From Allostellaceae bacterium (GTDB lineage Bacteria; Pseudomonadota; Alphaproteobacteria; ATCC43930; CGMCC-115725): a stretch of 64,000 nucleotides of DNA. A program made the position numbers and the translations under genes. Positions within the stretch are counted from its first letter, which is position 1, and each line of letters starts with the position of its first letter. Of the stretch, positions 8,175-21,094 are shown in pieces. Under the pieces are notes generated by a model. That model had not been told where the DNA came from and searched no databases. It worked only from the letters and a program-made list of their open reading frames with translations. The stretch lies in the NCBI GenBank assembly GCA_025451725.1, contig JANWJX010000040.1, positions 1-64,000 on the forward strand, given 5' to 3'.

Positions 8175-9149
8175 ATGGTTCATGCCATTCGCTTTCACGA
8201 GACCGGCGGCCCGGAAGTGCTGCGCTGGGAAGAAGTGCAGGTCGGGAAGCCGGGCGAGGGCGAGGTGCGCATCCGCCATACCGCCGTCGGCCTCAACTAT
8301 GTCGACACCTATCAGCGGAGCGGCCTTTACGCGATGCCGATGCCGAGTCCCTTGGGCGGCGAGGCAGCGGGGGTGATCGAGGAAGTTGGGCCGGGGGTCG
8401 GCGATCTCAAGGTCGGCGATCGCGTCGCCTACGGTTCGGCGCCGCTCGGCGCTTATTCCGAGGCGCGCCTCATTCCGGCGGCGCGGCTGGTGAAAATCCC
8501 GAGCGGCATCGACGACAAGACCGCCGCGGCGATGATGCTCAAGGGCCTGACCACCGAGTATCTCGTCAACCGCAGCTACAACATCCAGAAGGGCGACACC
8601 GTGCTGTTCCATGCCGCTGCCGGCGGCGTCGGGCTGATTTTCGGCCAATGGGCGAAAGCGAAAGGCGCGACCGTGATCGGCACGGTCGGCGGCGCGGCCA
8701 AGGCCAAGCTCGCGCGCGACCACGGCTACGATCACGTCATCGACTATTCCAAGGAGGATTTCGTCGCCCGCGTCGGCGAGATCACCAAGGGCGCGAAACT
8801 TCCCGTGGTTTACGACGGCGTCGGCAAGGACACGTTCATGAAGTCGCTCGACTGCATCCGGCCGCACGGTTTCCTGATCTCGTTCGGTCAGGCCTCGGGC
8901 AAGATTCCGCCGGTTGATCTCGGCATCCTTGCCGCCAAGGGCTCGCTCTATGTCCAGCGACCGACGCTCGGCACCTACGGCGCCAAGCGCGAAGATCTGG
9001 TGGCGATGGCGAAAAATCTGTTCGACGTGGTGCAGTCGGGCAAGGTCAAGATCGTGGTCAGCCAGACCTATCCGCTCAAGGACGCGAGCAAAGCGCACGC
9101 GGACCTCGAGGGCCGCAAAACGACCGGTTCGACCGTGTTTGTCGTCTAG
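8175..9149 (+). CDS. NADPH:quinone oxidoreductase, zinc-free MDR family
   Basis: 324 residues. ATG 8175 is set by an AAGGAGG at 8161-8167 with a seven-base gap; the TTG at 8169 is too close. The GroES-like N-terminal half contains N-Y-V-D-T-Y, typical of quinone oxidoreductase (QOR). The Rossmann half has the family motif A-A-A-G-G-V-G for NADPH, followed by Q-W-A-K-A-K-G. There are no zinc-ligand cysteines. It reduces quinones or other enones at the expense of NADPH in the cytosol. It stands alone with its own ribosome site. Confidence 0.88.
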   Translation: MVHAIRFHETGGPEVLRWEEVQVGKPGEGEVRIRHTAVGLNYVDTYQRSGLYAMPMPSPLGGEAAGVIEEVGPGVGDLKVGDRVAYGSAPLGAYSEARLIPAARLVKIPSGIDDKTAAAMMLKGLTTEYLVNRSYNIQKGDTVLFHAAAGGVGLIFGQWAKAKGATVIGTVGGAAKAKLARDHGYDHVIDYSKEDFVARVGEITKGAKLPVVYDGVGKDTFMKSLDCIRPHGFLISFGQASGKIPPVDLGILAAKGSLYVQRPTLGTYGAKREDLVAMAKNLFDVVQSGKVKIVVSQTYPLKDASKAHADLEGRKTTGSTVFVV

Positions 9150-9161
9150 GACGCGGACTCA

Positions 9162-9542
9162 ATGAGACTGAGCATGGAGGCGAAGAAGAGCAATTCTGCC
9201 AGGGTTTGGGCGTGGAAGGGCTCGCGCCTTCAGGGGGTATTTATCCTTATCCTCGGGCTTGCGGCCGGATACGTGTCCATCATGCTTCCGTTGCAACAAG
9301 CCTATCGCAAAGCGCCCGAAGTTTATCCGACGTTCAAGTTGGCGTTTCTATCGCCGGCGCTTGTGATTTTGGGCATCCTGGCCATCATCGTCCCGAGCAT
9401 GACAAGCGATCGGACGTTCCTATTGAGCGGACCCAAAACGTTGAGCTTTACCGGATGGATTTTGGTGATCGCATTGTTGATCGTTGGAATCGGCACATAT
9501 TACTTGCTCCACCAAAAGCTGAGTTCGTTGGGATATAACTGA
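9162..9542 (+). CDS. Small three-helix membrane protein of unknown function
   Basis: 126 residues from ATG 9162 (ATG 9174 also possible), starting 12 bases after the qor stop. Three hydrophobic segments are visible, at about residues 24-43, 61-80 and 95-115, with short charged connections. No family was recognised and no catalytic motif is seen. It may be co-transcribed with qor. Codon use is less G/C-biased than in neighbouring genes, which may mean recent acquisition or weak constraint. Confidence 0.55.
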   Translation: MRLSMEAKKSNSARVWAWKGSRLQGVFILILGLAAGYVSIMLPLQQAYRKAPEVYPTFKLAFLSPALVILGILAIIVPSMTSDRTFLLSGPKTLSFTGWILVIALLIVGIGTYYLLHQKLSSLGYN

Positions 9543-9569
9543 CCCGCTCGGTGGTTCGAATTTTGATTT

Positions 9570-10043
9570 TTACTTGAACGCGACCTTCACCACCTCGTAG
9601 GAGCGGGCGCCGCGCGGGGTCGAGACCTCGACGCTTTCGCCGACGCCCTTGCCGATCAGCGCGCGTGCCAGCGGCGACGTCACCGATAAGCGGCCCTTGC
9701 TGATGTCGGCTTCGTCCTCGCCGACGATCTGATAGACGTTCTTTTCCTCGGTCTCTTCGTCCTCGAGCGTGACCGTGGCGCCGAACTTGACCTGCTTGCC
9801 CGAGAGTTTGGAGACGTCGATCACCTCGGCGCGCGCGATCTTGTCCTCGAGCTCGGCGACGCGGCCCTCGATGAAGCTCTGCCGCTCGCGGGCGGCGTGA
9901 TATTCGGCATTTTCGGAAATATCGCCGTGCTCGCGGGCCTCGGCGAGCGCGCGGATAACGGCCGGCCGGTCGGTCGCCTTGAGCCGCTTCAATTCTTCCT
10001 GAAGCCGGTTGAAGCCGGCGCTGGTCATCGGAACTTTAGCCAT
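9570..10043 (-). CDS. greA: Transcription elongation factor GreA
   Basis: 157 residues, the normal family length. The N-terminal coiled coil contains the GreA hallmark G-D-I-S-E-N-A-E-Y (residues about 40-48), whose acidic tip enters the RNA polymerase secondary channel to stimulate cleavage of backtracked RNA. The C-terminal FKBP-like domain has [10 protein letters not shown]. It lies downstream of carB on the same strand, a neighbourhood usual in Rhizobiales, with its own 96-base leader that includes a weak GC hairpin. Confidence 0.96.
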   Translation of the reverse strand: MAKVPMTSAGFNRLQEELKRLKATDRPAVIRALAEAREHGDISENAEYHAARERQSFIEGRVAELEDKIARAEVIDVSKLSGKQVKFGATVTLEDEETEEKNVYQIVGEDEADISKGRLSVTSPLARALIGKGVGESVEVSTPRGARSYEVVKVAFK

Positions 10044-10139
10044 GAAGAAAACCCGTCCCCCAAACGCAAAGGAGAAATACCCGCCGGGCCCCTACCCGGA
10101 AACGAACCGGCGGCGCGGGAGCGTTAACCAAGCCTACCC

Positions 10140-13368
<3,229 letters not shown>

Positions 13369-13376
<8 letters not shown>

Positions 13377-14520
13377 GCTTTTTCATCAGGTCGACGAAGC
13401 GGTCGAAGAGGTAGTGGCTGTCCTGCGGGCCGGGGCTGGCCTCGGGATGGTACTGCACCGAAAAGATCGGCTTGTCGGTAAGGCGGAAGCCTTCGTTGGA
13501 GCCGTCGAACAGCGAGACGTGAGTCACCTCGGCGTTGTTCGGCAGCGTTTCGGGCAGCACGACAAAACCGTGATTCTGGCTGGTGATTTCGACCTTGCCG
13601 GTGGCGAGGTCCTTCACCGGATGATTGGCGCCGCGATGGCCGATATCCATCTTCCGCGTTTTGCCGCCGAGCGCCAGCGCCAGCAATTGATGGCCGAGGC
13701 AGATGCCGAAAATCGGTTTCCCGCTTGCCATCAGTTCCGTCAGCGTCGGCACGGCGTACTCGCCGGTCGCGGCCGGATCGCCCGGCCCGTTCGACAGGAA
13801 AATGCCGTCGGGCTGGTGGCGCAGCACGTCGCTTGCGCTGGCGTTCGCCGGCACCACGGTGACGGCGCAGCCCGCGCTCGCCAGCATGCGCAAAATGTTG
13901 CGCTTGGCGCCGTAGTCGATGGCGACGACGTTGTATTTGGGTGACGCAAGCTTGCCGTAGCCCTTGCCCCATTCCCAAACCGTCTCGTTCCAGCCATAGG
14001 TCTGACGGCACGTCACTTCTTTCGCGAGGTCCATGCCTTCGAGGCCGGGCCACGCCGCGGCGGCTTTTTTCAACGCGTCGACGTCGAGCTTGCCGTCGGG
14101 CGCGTGGACCAGCGCACCGCTGGGCGCGCCCTTGTCGCGGATGCGCCGCGTCAGGAGCCGCGTGTCGATGCCCGCGATGCCGACCAGATTGAAGCCCTTG
14201 AGCCAGGCGTCGAAATGCTGAATCGCGCGCCAGTTCGACGGCTCGGTGATATCGGCGCGCAGCACCAGGCCGAGCGCCGCGCTGGTCTGCGTCTCGATGT
14301 CTTCGCGATTGGCGCCGACATTGCCGATATGGGGGAAAGTGAACGTGACGATCTGACCGGCATAGGAGGGGTCGGTCATGATCTCCTGATAGCCCGTCAT
14401 GCTGGTGTTGAAGCACACCTCGCCGACGCGCGTGCCGGCGGCGCCGATACCGTGCCCCCAAAATACGCTGCCGTCGGCCAGAACCAGGGCGGCCGTCGGG
14501 CGCGGGGGAAGCAGATTCAT
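13369..14520 (-). CDS. carA: Carbamoyl-phosphate synthase small chain (glutaminase)
   Basis: 383 residues from ATG 14520 (M-N-L-L-P-P); a TTG four codons upstream is less likely. The N-terminal CPSase small-chain domain is followed by a class I glutamine amidotransferase domain with the nucleophile in F-G-I-C-L-G-H-Q and the H-P-E motif near the C-terminus (Y-H-P-E-A-S). It releases ammonia from glutamine and feeds it to CarB. A likely promoter lies at 14624-14650 with a leader of roughly 100 bases. Confidence 0.97.
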
Positions 14521-14623
14521 GCGGAGTCGCAACCTTCAACCGGGGACCGAAGCCGCGCGACAAAACGCCTCGGGCGAAAGGCCCGGCACGCTTGCAACCG
14601 TGATGCGCGGCTAGAACCCTCAC

Positions 14624-14650
14624 ATAGTATGCGGAACAGAGTCGCGTCAA
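14624..14650 (-). promoter_or_regulatory. Candidate carAB promoter
   Basis: On the minus strand TTGACG (14645-14650) and TACTAT (14624-14629) are separated by 15 bases, a slightly short spacer for a housekeeping sigma factor. The -35 box overlaps the stop codon of the upstream transporter gene. The roughly 100-base leader to carA shows no clear attenuator or riboswitch to me. Confidence 0.4.
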
Positions 14651-15237
14651 CCCCGCGCGGCGACGAACGATTCGGCGCGGCGTGCGTCGCGTTCGCGCAG
14701 CCACCAAATGAAGGGCAGGGACACCACCACCATCCACGCCTTGCCGACAATCTGGCCAACCAGAAAGTCGAGGCTGCCGAAGGCGAGCCACAGAAACAGC
14801 ATGCTGTCGACGATGAGGCCCACGGCGCTCGAGGCGATCACGGCGAGGATAAAGCGGCGCTGTTGCAACGGCGTGTAGACCGCGAAATCGGCCAGCTCGG
14901 ACAACAGGAACGCGCCGGTGGACGCGATCACCAACGACGGGGCGGCGAGCAGCGCCGACAGCGCGGCGCCGACCGCGATCGCCGCCAGCGACCACCAGCG
15001 CCCGAGCCGGCGCTGCACCAGGTCGCGCAGCACCAGCGCAAGGCCGACCGTGAGCACGCCGCTCGGCGCCATCAGGCCCGGCGCCACGGGCACCATGCAC
15101 GGCCCCCCGTTGGGGACGCAAAACGTGCCGACATTCCCGATCATCCAGTTGGCGGCCGGAATGCACAGCATGTAGAGGACGAGATAGACGGCGCCCTCGA
15201 TACGGTCGTCGCGGGCCGTCACGGCAATTGCGGACAT
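14647..15237 (-). CDS. VUT/YhhQ family transporter (probable queuosine precursor transporter)
   Basis: 196 residues, hydrophobic, with about six predicted membrane spans. Family features include P-S-G-V-L-T-V-G-L-A-L-V-L-R-D near residues 56-70, S-E-L-A-D-F-A-V-Y-T-P-L in the middle, and D-S-M-L-F-L-W-L-A-F-G-S-L. YhhQ proteins of this family import preQ0/preQ1 for queuosine synthesis. No queuosine gene lies nearby, so the substrate is from family knowledge only. Confidence 0.75.
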   Translation of the reverse strand: MSAIAVTARDDRIEGAVYLVLYMLCIPAANWMIGNVGTFCVPNGGPCMVPVAPGLMAPSGVLTVGLALVLRDLVQRRLGRWWSLAAIAVGAALSALLAAPSLVIASTGAFLLSELADFAVYTPLQQRRFILAVIASSAVGLIVDSMLFLWLAFGSLDFLVGQIVGKAWMVVVSLPFIWWLRERDARRAESFVAARG

Positions 15238-15304
15238 CGCGTCCCTTTAGCATTCCGCGCCAGATTGGGATAGTTTCTTAGACCCAAATTCTTGGAGATT
15301 TCGC

Positions 15305-15760
15305 ATGCTGCGCGAGCAATTCAGCGACGCCTTGAAAACCGCGATGAAAGACAAGAACGTGCTCGGGGTCTCGACCGTGCGGCTGATCATCGCGCGGCTC
15401 AAGGAACAGGACATCGATGCGCGCGGCCGCGGCAAGCCCGAGCTCGACGACGCGTCGATCCAGCAAATGCTGCAAGGCATGATCAAACAGCGGCGCGAAT
15501 CGATCGCACTCTACGAACAGGGCAAGCGCATGGACTTGGCCGACAAGGAGCGCGGCGAAATCGCCATCATCGAGACCTTTCTGCCCAAGCCAATGTCGGA
15601 TGAAGAAGCGGAGGCCGCGATCAAGGAAATCGTCGCAGCGACCGGCGCGCAATCGATCAAGGACATGGGCAAGGTGATGGCGGCGATCCGCGAAAAACTC
15701 ACCGGCAAGATCGACAACGCCAAGGCCTCGGGCATCGTCAAGAAGCTGCTCGGGAACTAA
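15305..15760 (+). CDS. GatB/YqeY domain-containing protein
   Basis: 151 residues from ATG 15305, with GGAG about eight bases upstream. It consists of the YqeY helical domain alone: N-terminal charged helices, then E-T-F-L-P-K-P-M-S near residue 95 and a C-terminal K-I-D-N-A-K-A-S-G-I-V-K-K-L-L typical of the GatB tail. The family is thought to bind tRNA or related RNA, but the free-standing protein's role is unclear. It is divergent from the VUT gene and carA, the usual place in Rhizobiales. Its stop overlaps the trmB stop by four bases (convergent). Confidence 0.88.
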   Translation: MLREQFSDALKTAMKDKNVLGVSTVRLIIARLKEQDIDARGRGKPELDDASIQQMLQGMIKQRRESIALYEQGKRMDLADKERGEIAIIETFLPKPMSDEEAEAAIKEIVAATGAQSIKDMGKVMAAIREKLTGKIDNAKASGIVKKLLGN

Positions 15761-16461
15761 CGCGACCGACGCTTGAATCGCAGATAGATCGGCGTCCGCC
15801 CCGCCGCCAGCGCCTTATGCTCGTAGCGCGTCGCGGGCCAGTCAGCGGGACGCGTGCGCCAATCGTCCGCGCGCCGCGCCAGCCATTCCCACTCCGATGC
15901 GGCGGTAACATCGCCAAGCATCGCGCTTTGATAGTCCGGATCGTCGCTGGCAAGGCGCAATTCAGCGCCGTCGCGCATCGCGCGTGCCAGTTGCGCCAGC
16001 GTCGCGGGCGACACGATGCGGCGCTTGCGGTGACGCAGCTTGGGCCACGGATCGGGAAACAGAATATAGGCGGCGTCGAGACAGCGATCGGGCAGGGCCG
16101 CGAGCAACAGGCGCGCATCGTCGATCAGGATGCGGATATTGGCGAGGTCTTGCGCCGCGATTGCGGTCAAGAGCTTGGCAATACCGGTCTCGAAAATCTC
16201 GACGCCGATAAAGCCCGTGTCGCGGTGCGAAGCGGCCTGCGCCGCGAGATGCTCGCCGGCGCCGAAACCGATCTCCAGCGCAAAACGGCGAATCTGGGAA
16301 GGAAAGAGGGAGAACGGATCGAGGGTGCCGCTGTCTGGTACGGCCACGTGCAGGCGCGGCAACAGCGTCGCCATCAAGCCGGCCTGGGCCGGGCGCAGCT
16401 TGCGGCCGCGGCGGCGGCCGTAAATCATGCGATGGCGCGACGGCGCAGAGTCCTCAGTCAT
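15757..16461 (-). CDS. trmB: tRNA (guanine-N7-)-methyltransferase TrmB
   Basis: 234 residues. SAM-binding motif I is L-E-I-G-F-G-A-G-E-H-L near residue 57, and V-E-I-F-E-T-G follows. The TrmB signature F-P-D-P-W-P-K-L-R-H-R-K-R-R is intact. It methylates G46 of tRNA. In related genomes metK usually stands between the upstream XRE regulator and trmB; here only 61 bases separate them and metK is absent. Confidence 0.94.
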   Translation of the reverse strand: MTEDSAPSRHRMIYGRRRGRKLRPAQAGLMATLLPRLHVAVPDSGTLDPFSLFPSQIRRFALEIGFGAGEHLAAQAASHRDTGFIGVEIFETGIAKLLTAIAAQDLANIRILIDDARLLLAALPDRCLDAAYILFPDPWPKLRHRKRRIVSPATLAQLARAMRDGAELRLASDDPDYQSAMLGDVTAASEWEWLARRADDWRTRPADWPATRYEHKALAAGRTPIYLRFKRRSR

Positions 16462-16522
16462 GACAACAGGATCGCCGCCGAATGCAATTCCGGCAACGAT
16501 TACGCGCGCGACCGTTACCTGC

Positions 16523-16993
16523 TCAGGCGTCGGCCGTTACAATTCCGGCGTTGGCGATGGCCTTGACCAACTCGAACAGACGGCGGCGCGTCTGCGCATC
16601 CGTCACCCGGTAGTAGGCTCTTACCAATTCCAACGTTTCCCGGCGCATCATCGGATCGGGTTCGTACGGCGCCGCTGCCGGCTCATGCAAGCCAGGCACC
16701 CCCTCGGCCACCGAAGCCGCCACGGCCGGATTGATGTCGTCGAAAAAAAACGAGACCGGAACGTCGAGAACGCGACTGAGATCGAAGAGCCTGCTGGCAC
16801 CGATCCGGTTCGCGCCGCGTTCGTACTTTTGCACCTGTTGAAAGGTCAGGCCAATCGCATTGCCTAGCCGTTCCTGGCTCATCCCCAGCAATGTCCGCCG
16901 CAACCGCACCCGCGATCCGACATGGACATCGATGGGGCTGGGTTTGTCCGACTTGCGCCGCCGGCGCCGACCGTCCCCTGGAAGTTCACTCAT
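16523..16993 (-). CDS. XRE-family helix-turn-helix regulator
   Basis: 156 residues. After an R/K-rich N-terminus (10-18), the HTH (about 25-80) reads G-S-R-V-R-L-R-R, then M-S-Q-E-R-L-G, T-F-Q-Q-V-Q-K-Y-E-R-G. The C-terminal part has R-R-E-T-L-E-L-V-R-A-Y-Y-R and ends with short helices. This is the regulator that in Rhizobiales usually sits between lnt and metK. The target genes are not readable. The 130 bases upstream (16994-17124) are A/T-rich and probably hold its promoter. Confidence 0.88.
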   Translation of the reverse strand: MSELPGDGRRRRRKSDKPSPIDVHVGSRVRLRRTLLGMSQERLGNAIGLTFQQVQKYERGANRIGASRLFDLSRVLDVPVSFFFDDINPAVAASVAEGVPGLHEPAAAPYEPDPMMRRETLELVRAYYRVTDAQTRRRLFELVKAIANAGIVTADA

Positions 16994-17124
16994 TAGTAGC
17001 TTTCATGCTCTAAACGACCCCTGCCAAACCTTGTTAAGGCATGCCATCGCGTGAGGTCAATACAATTAGTGATTACATTTCTAAACGCAAATTGCACTTT
17101 TTGCGGCAAAATCAAGAAATATGG

Positions 17125-18750
17125 TTAACGCGATTGACGGTATCGCGATAAAGCGAAACTAACGATCAGTTCAACGACCAGTAACGCCAAGAAAATCGCG
17201 TCGCCTATTCGGCTATAGATCGTGGGTTTCGTCGCCGCCGGCAGCGGAACATCGAGCGCCCCGATGGCGTCGAGATCGAGCCGCGCCAGCACGCGACCGT
17301 ACGGGTCGATCGCGCCGGTGATGCCGTTGTTGGCGGCGCGCAACAGCGGCAAACCTTCCTCCACAGCGCGCACCCGCGCGATGGCGAAATGCTGGAAAGG
17401 GCCAGACGTCAAGCCATACCAGGCGTCGTTGGTGACGTTGAGCATCCAGCCCGGGCGTTCTTTCTCGTCAATGACGGCGGCGGGAAAAATGGCCTCATAG
17501 CAGATCAGCGGGCCGACGGCAGGCAGATCGGGCAACGAGATGGTCCGCGGACCCGGCCCCGCGGAAAAATCCATCAGGCCGGGCGTAATCTTGCGGATCG
17601 GCAGAATACCGCGCAGCGGGACATACTCGCCGAACGGCACCAGATGGGCCTTGTCGTAGGTCGCGATCAGATCGCCACCGGCATTGAGAATTTCCAGCGC
17701 GTTCCAGATATGCGTCGGTTTCGCCGGCGCGCTATCGGTGCGCACCACGCCGGTCATCAACAGCGCGCCCGACGGCATGGCCACCGCCAAGGTCTGGCGC
17801 AACTCGGTGTCGCGCTCGAGAAACGGCGGTGCCGCGGCCTCGGGCCATACCACCGCGGCGATCGGCACGTCGCTCTTGGTGCCGCTCAACGCGATCAGGC
17901 GCCGCAGATTGTCGGCGCGCGCAGCCGGGTCGTTCTTGAGCTCCTCGGGAATCGACGGCTGCACCAGGCGGATCGTAATGCCGGGCACCAAATCCCGGGG
18001 CGAGGACAGAAGGCGCGCCGCGCCGCCGACCATCGGCACCGCGATCAGCAGGATTGTCGCCAGTATCGCCGGCCACGGCCGTGCGCCGGCGCGGTCGCCG
18101 AGCCGCGCCGGCAGCGCCGCCGCCGTCACCGTCACCAGCGACAGGCCGTAAATGCCGGTCACGGCGGTCAACTGCAACATCGGATCGGAGCCGGGGAACG
18201 CGCCCGACCACGCGTAACCGACGAGGTTCCAAGGGAACCCGGTGAGGATGTGGCCGCGCAGCCACTCGGCGATGCACCAGAACACGGCAAGGGCGAGGAT
18301 GCGGGCGGCGCCGTGCAGCGCAAAAGCGCGACGCGCCTCGTTGGCGGCGAGCAAGGCGAGGCCGGTGAAGATAGCGAGGCCGGCGGGAATGCCGAGCACC
18401 GCGAATGGCATCAGCCACCAGAAACTGGCGATATCGACCAGTAGCGCCGCGCCGATCCAGTACAGCCCCGCGACGAAAAAGCCGAAGCCGAAACTCCAGC
18501 CGAGAAAAAAAGCGCCGCCGCGCCGCGTCGTGGCGTCGCTCAGCCAGATCAGCGACGTGAACGAGACCACAAGCAGCGGCGTCAGATCGACGGGCGGCAG
18601 AGCCGCCGCCGCGATTGCGCCCATCAGGATCGCGTAAAGATGCCGCCGCCAGCCGCGGAGGCTGGACGTCCACGCCGCCCAGCCTTGCAACGGCGCCAAC
18701 GGACCGGCGCCGGTGAACAACAGCGCCGGCGGCAAATCGGCTCGGCTCAT
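17125..18750 (-). CDS. lnt: Apolipoprotein N-acyltransferase
   Basis: 541 residues. The N-terminal half holds about seven membrane spans. The C-terminal half is a nitrilase-like periplasmic domain with the Glu-Lys-Cys triad visible in W-P-E-A-A, Y-D-K-A-H-L-V-P-F-G-E-Y and L-I-C-Y-E. A final membrane helix lies near 515-535. It transfers an acyl chain to the N-terminal Cys of lipoproteins in the inner membrane. The ATG overlaps the corC stop by four bases. Confidence 0.95.
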   Translation of the reverse strand: MSRADLPPALLFTGAGPLAPLQGWAAWTSSLRGWRRHLYAILMGAIAAAALPPVDLTPLLVVSFTSLIWLSDATTRRGGAFFLGWSFGFGFFVAGLYWIGAALLVDIASFWWLMPFAVLGIPAGLAIFTGLALLAANEARRAFALHGAARILALAVFWCIAEWLRGHILTGFPWNLVGYAWSGAFPGSDPMLQLTAVTGIYGLSLVTVTAAALPARLGDRAGARPWPAILATILLIAVPMVGGAARLLSSPRDLVPGITIRLVQPSIPEELKNDPAARADNLRRLIALSGTKSDVPIAAVVWPEAAAPPFLERDTELRQTLAVAMPSGALLMTGVVRTDSAPAKPTHIWNALEILNAGGDLIATYDKAHLVPFGEYVPLRGILPIRKITPGLMDFSAGPGPRTISLPDLPAVGPLICYEAIFPAAVIDEKERPGWMLNVTNDAWYGLTSGPFQHFAIARVRAVEEGLPLLRAANNGITGAIDPYGRVLARLDLDAIGALDVPLPAATKPTIYSRIGDAIFLALLVVELIVSFALSRYRQSR

Positions 18751-19628
18751 GTATCGGGTTTTTCTGCGGGCTGGATTTTGCGCACGCGCAGTCGCTTGAC
18801 GCGGCGCGGATCGGCATCGAGCACTTCGAACTCGATTCCCGAGGGGTGGCGAATGATCTCGTTGCGGCCCGGTACCTTGCCGGCCAGCATGGTAACGAGG
18901 CCGCCGAGTGTGGTGACGCCCTCCTCGAGCTCGGCCATAAGCTCGGCCGGCAGAATCTGGCCCTCGAGCGACAGAAGCGGCGTGCGTGCGTCGGCGATGA
19001 TGCTGCCGTCGGGACGCGCGATGATCTTGGGCCGGTCAGCGTCGTCGTGCTCGTCCTCGATCTCGCCGACGATCTGCTCGATCACGTCCTCGATGGTGAC
19101 GAGGCCGTCGATGCCGCCGAACTCGTCGATCACCAGCGCCATGTGGACGCGCGACAGGCGCATCTGCAGCAGCAGGTCGAGCACCGGCAGCGACGGTGCG
19201 ACGAACAGAACCTTGCGCACGATCTGACGCAGCGACACGGTTTTGCCGTCGACCGCGTAAGGCATCATGTCCTTGACGTGAAGCATGCCGATCACGTCGT
19301 CAAGCGTGTCGCGATAGACCGGCACGCGACTATGTCCTTGCTCCATCATCTGCTGCGTCGCCTGCTCGAACGGCGTGTCCTCGGCCACAGCTACGATGTC
19401 GGCGCGCGGCACCATGATCTCGGCGGCGGTCAGCTCGTGCAGCTTGAGAATGTTGGTAAGGAGGCGCCGCTCATGCGGGTCGATCGGCTCTTCCTGCTGA
19501 TGTTCCTCGATCAGCTCCTCGATGTCCTGGCGCAGATCGCCTTCGGGCGCGTCGCCGCGCCGCCATTGGCGAAGCCATTGGCGCAACCCGGCGAGCGGCT
19601 TGTCGTGGTTCGAATCCGCGTCAGCCAT
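18747..19628 (-). CDS. CorC/HlyC-type CBS-domain protein (hemolysin family)
   Basis: 293 residues from ATG 19628 (M-A-D-A-D-S-N), which overlaps the ybeY end by eight bases. A charged N-terminal region is followed by two CBS motifs (about 75-200, including I-M-V-P-R-A-D and G-H-S-R-V-P-V-Y) and a CorC_HlyC domain at about 210-290. No membrane spans are seen, so it is the short CorC form rather than a full CNNM transporter. A role in magnesium or cobalt homeostasis is family-based. The position between ybeY and lnt is conserved widely in proteobacteria. Confidence 0.9.
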   Translation of the reverse strand: MADADSNHDKPLAGLRQWLRQWRRGDAPEGDLRQDIEELIEEHQQEEPIDPHERRLLTNILKLHELTAAEIMVPRADIVAVAEDTPFEQATQQMMEQGHSRVPVYRDTLDDVIGMLHVKDMMPYAVDGKTVSLRQIVRKVLFVAPSLPVLDLLLQMRLSRVHMALVIDEFGGIDGLVTIEDVIEQIVGEIEDEHDDADRPKIIARPDGSIIADARTPLLSLEGQILPAELMAELEEGVTTLGGLVTMLAGKVPGRNEIIRHPSGIEFEVLDADPRRVKRLRVRKIQPAEKPDT

Positions 19629-20100
19629 GGCGTAACCGATATGGATCGGCGACGCCAAAGCTTTTGAGGATGCGGCGCTCGCGATTTTCCATGCGAGTGG
19701 CGTCGCGCTCGCGCGCATGATCGTGGCCGAGAAGATGCAGCACGCCATGCACGACCAAGTGCCGGACATGGTTTGCAAGCGGCTTGCCCTGGGCCTTCGC
19801 TTCGCGCGCCACGGTCTCGAACGCCAGCACCACGTCGCCGAGGAGGTTCGGCTCGCCGGTGGCGAAGGACAGTACGTTGGTCGGCGCATCTTTGCCGCGC
19901 CAGCGCTTGTTGAGGATGCGCACGGCTTCATCGTCGCTCAGCACCACGCTCAATTCGCCTCCCGTGTGCCTGGCATCGGCAAGCGCCGCCCGCGCTGTCT
20001 CGCGCGCGAGTTTCGCGGCGCCGGGAAGGTGCTTGCGCCACGCGGCGCAGGGCGTCACGACGTCGATGACCGGTAACTCAGGTTCGGGATCGTCTTTCAT
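19621..20100 (-). CDS. ybeY: Endoribonuclease / rRNA maturation factor YbeY
   Basis: 159 residues from ATG 20100 (M-K-D-D-P-E-P). The zinc motif [11 protein letters not shown] is intact near residue 120, preceded by the family sequence T-N-V-L-S-F-A. YbeY acts in 16S rRNA 3'-end maturation and ribosome quality control. Its start lies 23 bases inside the phoH 3' end, so it is coupled to phoH. Confidence 0.95.
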   Translation of the reverse strand: MKDDPEPELPVIDVVTPCAAWRKHLPGAAKLARETARAALADARHTGGELSVVLSDDEAVRILNKRWRGKDAPTNVLSFATGEPNLLGDVVLAFETVAREAKAQGKPLANHVRHLVVHGVLHLLGHDHARERDATRMENRERRILKSFGVADPYRLRHG

Positions 20101-21094
20101 CGTCCGGTTTGGCACGCGATGCGGCGCGGCGCGCGCCGCGCTGGCGGTCGCGCCGATCATACGCGCGCACGATGCGCGCGACCAGCGGGTGACGCACAAC
20201 GTCGCTGTCGTCGAACTGCACGGTGGCGACGCCGTCGGTGCCGTCGAGCGTGTCGAGTGCGTCCTGAAGGCCGCACTCGGCGCCCGGCGACAGGTCGATC
20301 TGGCTGAGATCGCCGGTGACCGCCATCCGTGCATCCTCGCCGAGTCGAGTCAGGAACATTTTCATCTGGCCGGGCGAGGTGTTCTGCGCCTCGTCGAGGA
20401 TGACGAAAGCCCTTGCGAGCGTGCGGCCGCGCATGAAGGCGAGGGGCGCGATCTCGATTTCGCCCGACGCGATGCGCTTCATTACCTGATCGCCCGGCAA
20501 CATGTCGTAAAGCGCGTCGTAAAGCGGACGCAGATAGGGATCGACCTTGTCCTTGAGATCGCCGGGCAGGAAGCCGAGCCGCTCGCCAGCCTCGACGGCG
20601 GGGCGCGACAACACGATGCGCTCGACCTGGCCGCTCATCAGCATGTCGACGGCGGTCGCGACGGCAAGATAAGTCTTGCCGGTGCCGGCGGGGCCGAGAC
20701 CAAAGACCAGATCGTGGCCGCGAAGCGCGCGGACATAGTCGGCCTGATGCGGACTGCGCGGCGAGATGCGGCGCTTCTTCGTGCGGATGTCATCGCCGTC
20801 GGAGCGCGCGCCGCCCGAAGCGGCGTGACGGAGAGCGGCATCGACGGCGGCTGCATCGACGGCATGTCCCTGCTGCAGTCGGCGGTAAAGCTGGTCGAGC
20901 GCGGCGCGCGCCATGTCGGCATTGGCGCCGGCGCCCGAGATCATCAGATGGTTGCCACGCGACACCAGCGCGACGCCAAGCTTTTCCTCGATGCGTTCGA
21001 GATTGCGGTCGCGCTCGCCGAACAGTTCCGGCAGCAGCGAATTGTCGTCGAACTGCATCTGCACCGTGGTCGCGGATTCGCGCGGCGGATTCAT
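20078..21094 (-). CDS. phoH: PhoH-like ATPase
   Basis: 338 residues. It has an N-terminal KH-like region (to about 100), then the PhoH ATPase core with G-P-A-G-T-G-K-T (Walker A) and V-I-L-D-E-A-Q-N (Walker B). It is probably an RNA-linked ATPase or helicase, commonly encoded next to ybeY. Overlaps of 4 bases with miaB upstream and 23 bases with ybeY downstream make it part of a tightly coupled operon. Confidence 0.93.
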   Translation of the reverse strand: MNPPRESATTVQMQFDDNSLLPELFGERDRNLERIEEKLGVALVSRGNHLMISGAGANADMARAALDQLYRRLQQGHAVDAAAVDAALRHAASGGARSDGDDIRTKKRRISPRSPHQADYVRALRGHDLVFGLGPAGTGKTYLAVATAVDMLMSGQVERIVLSRPAVEAGERLGFLPGDLKDKVDPYLRPLYDALYDMLPGDQVMKRIASGEIEIAPLAFMRGRTLARAFVILDEAQNTSPGQMKMFLTRLGEDARMAVTGDLSQIDLSPGAECGLQDALDTLDGTDGVATVQFDDSDVVRHPLVARIVRAYDRRDRQRGARRAASRAKPDDERRSRT

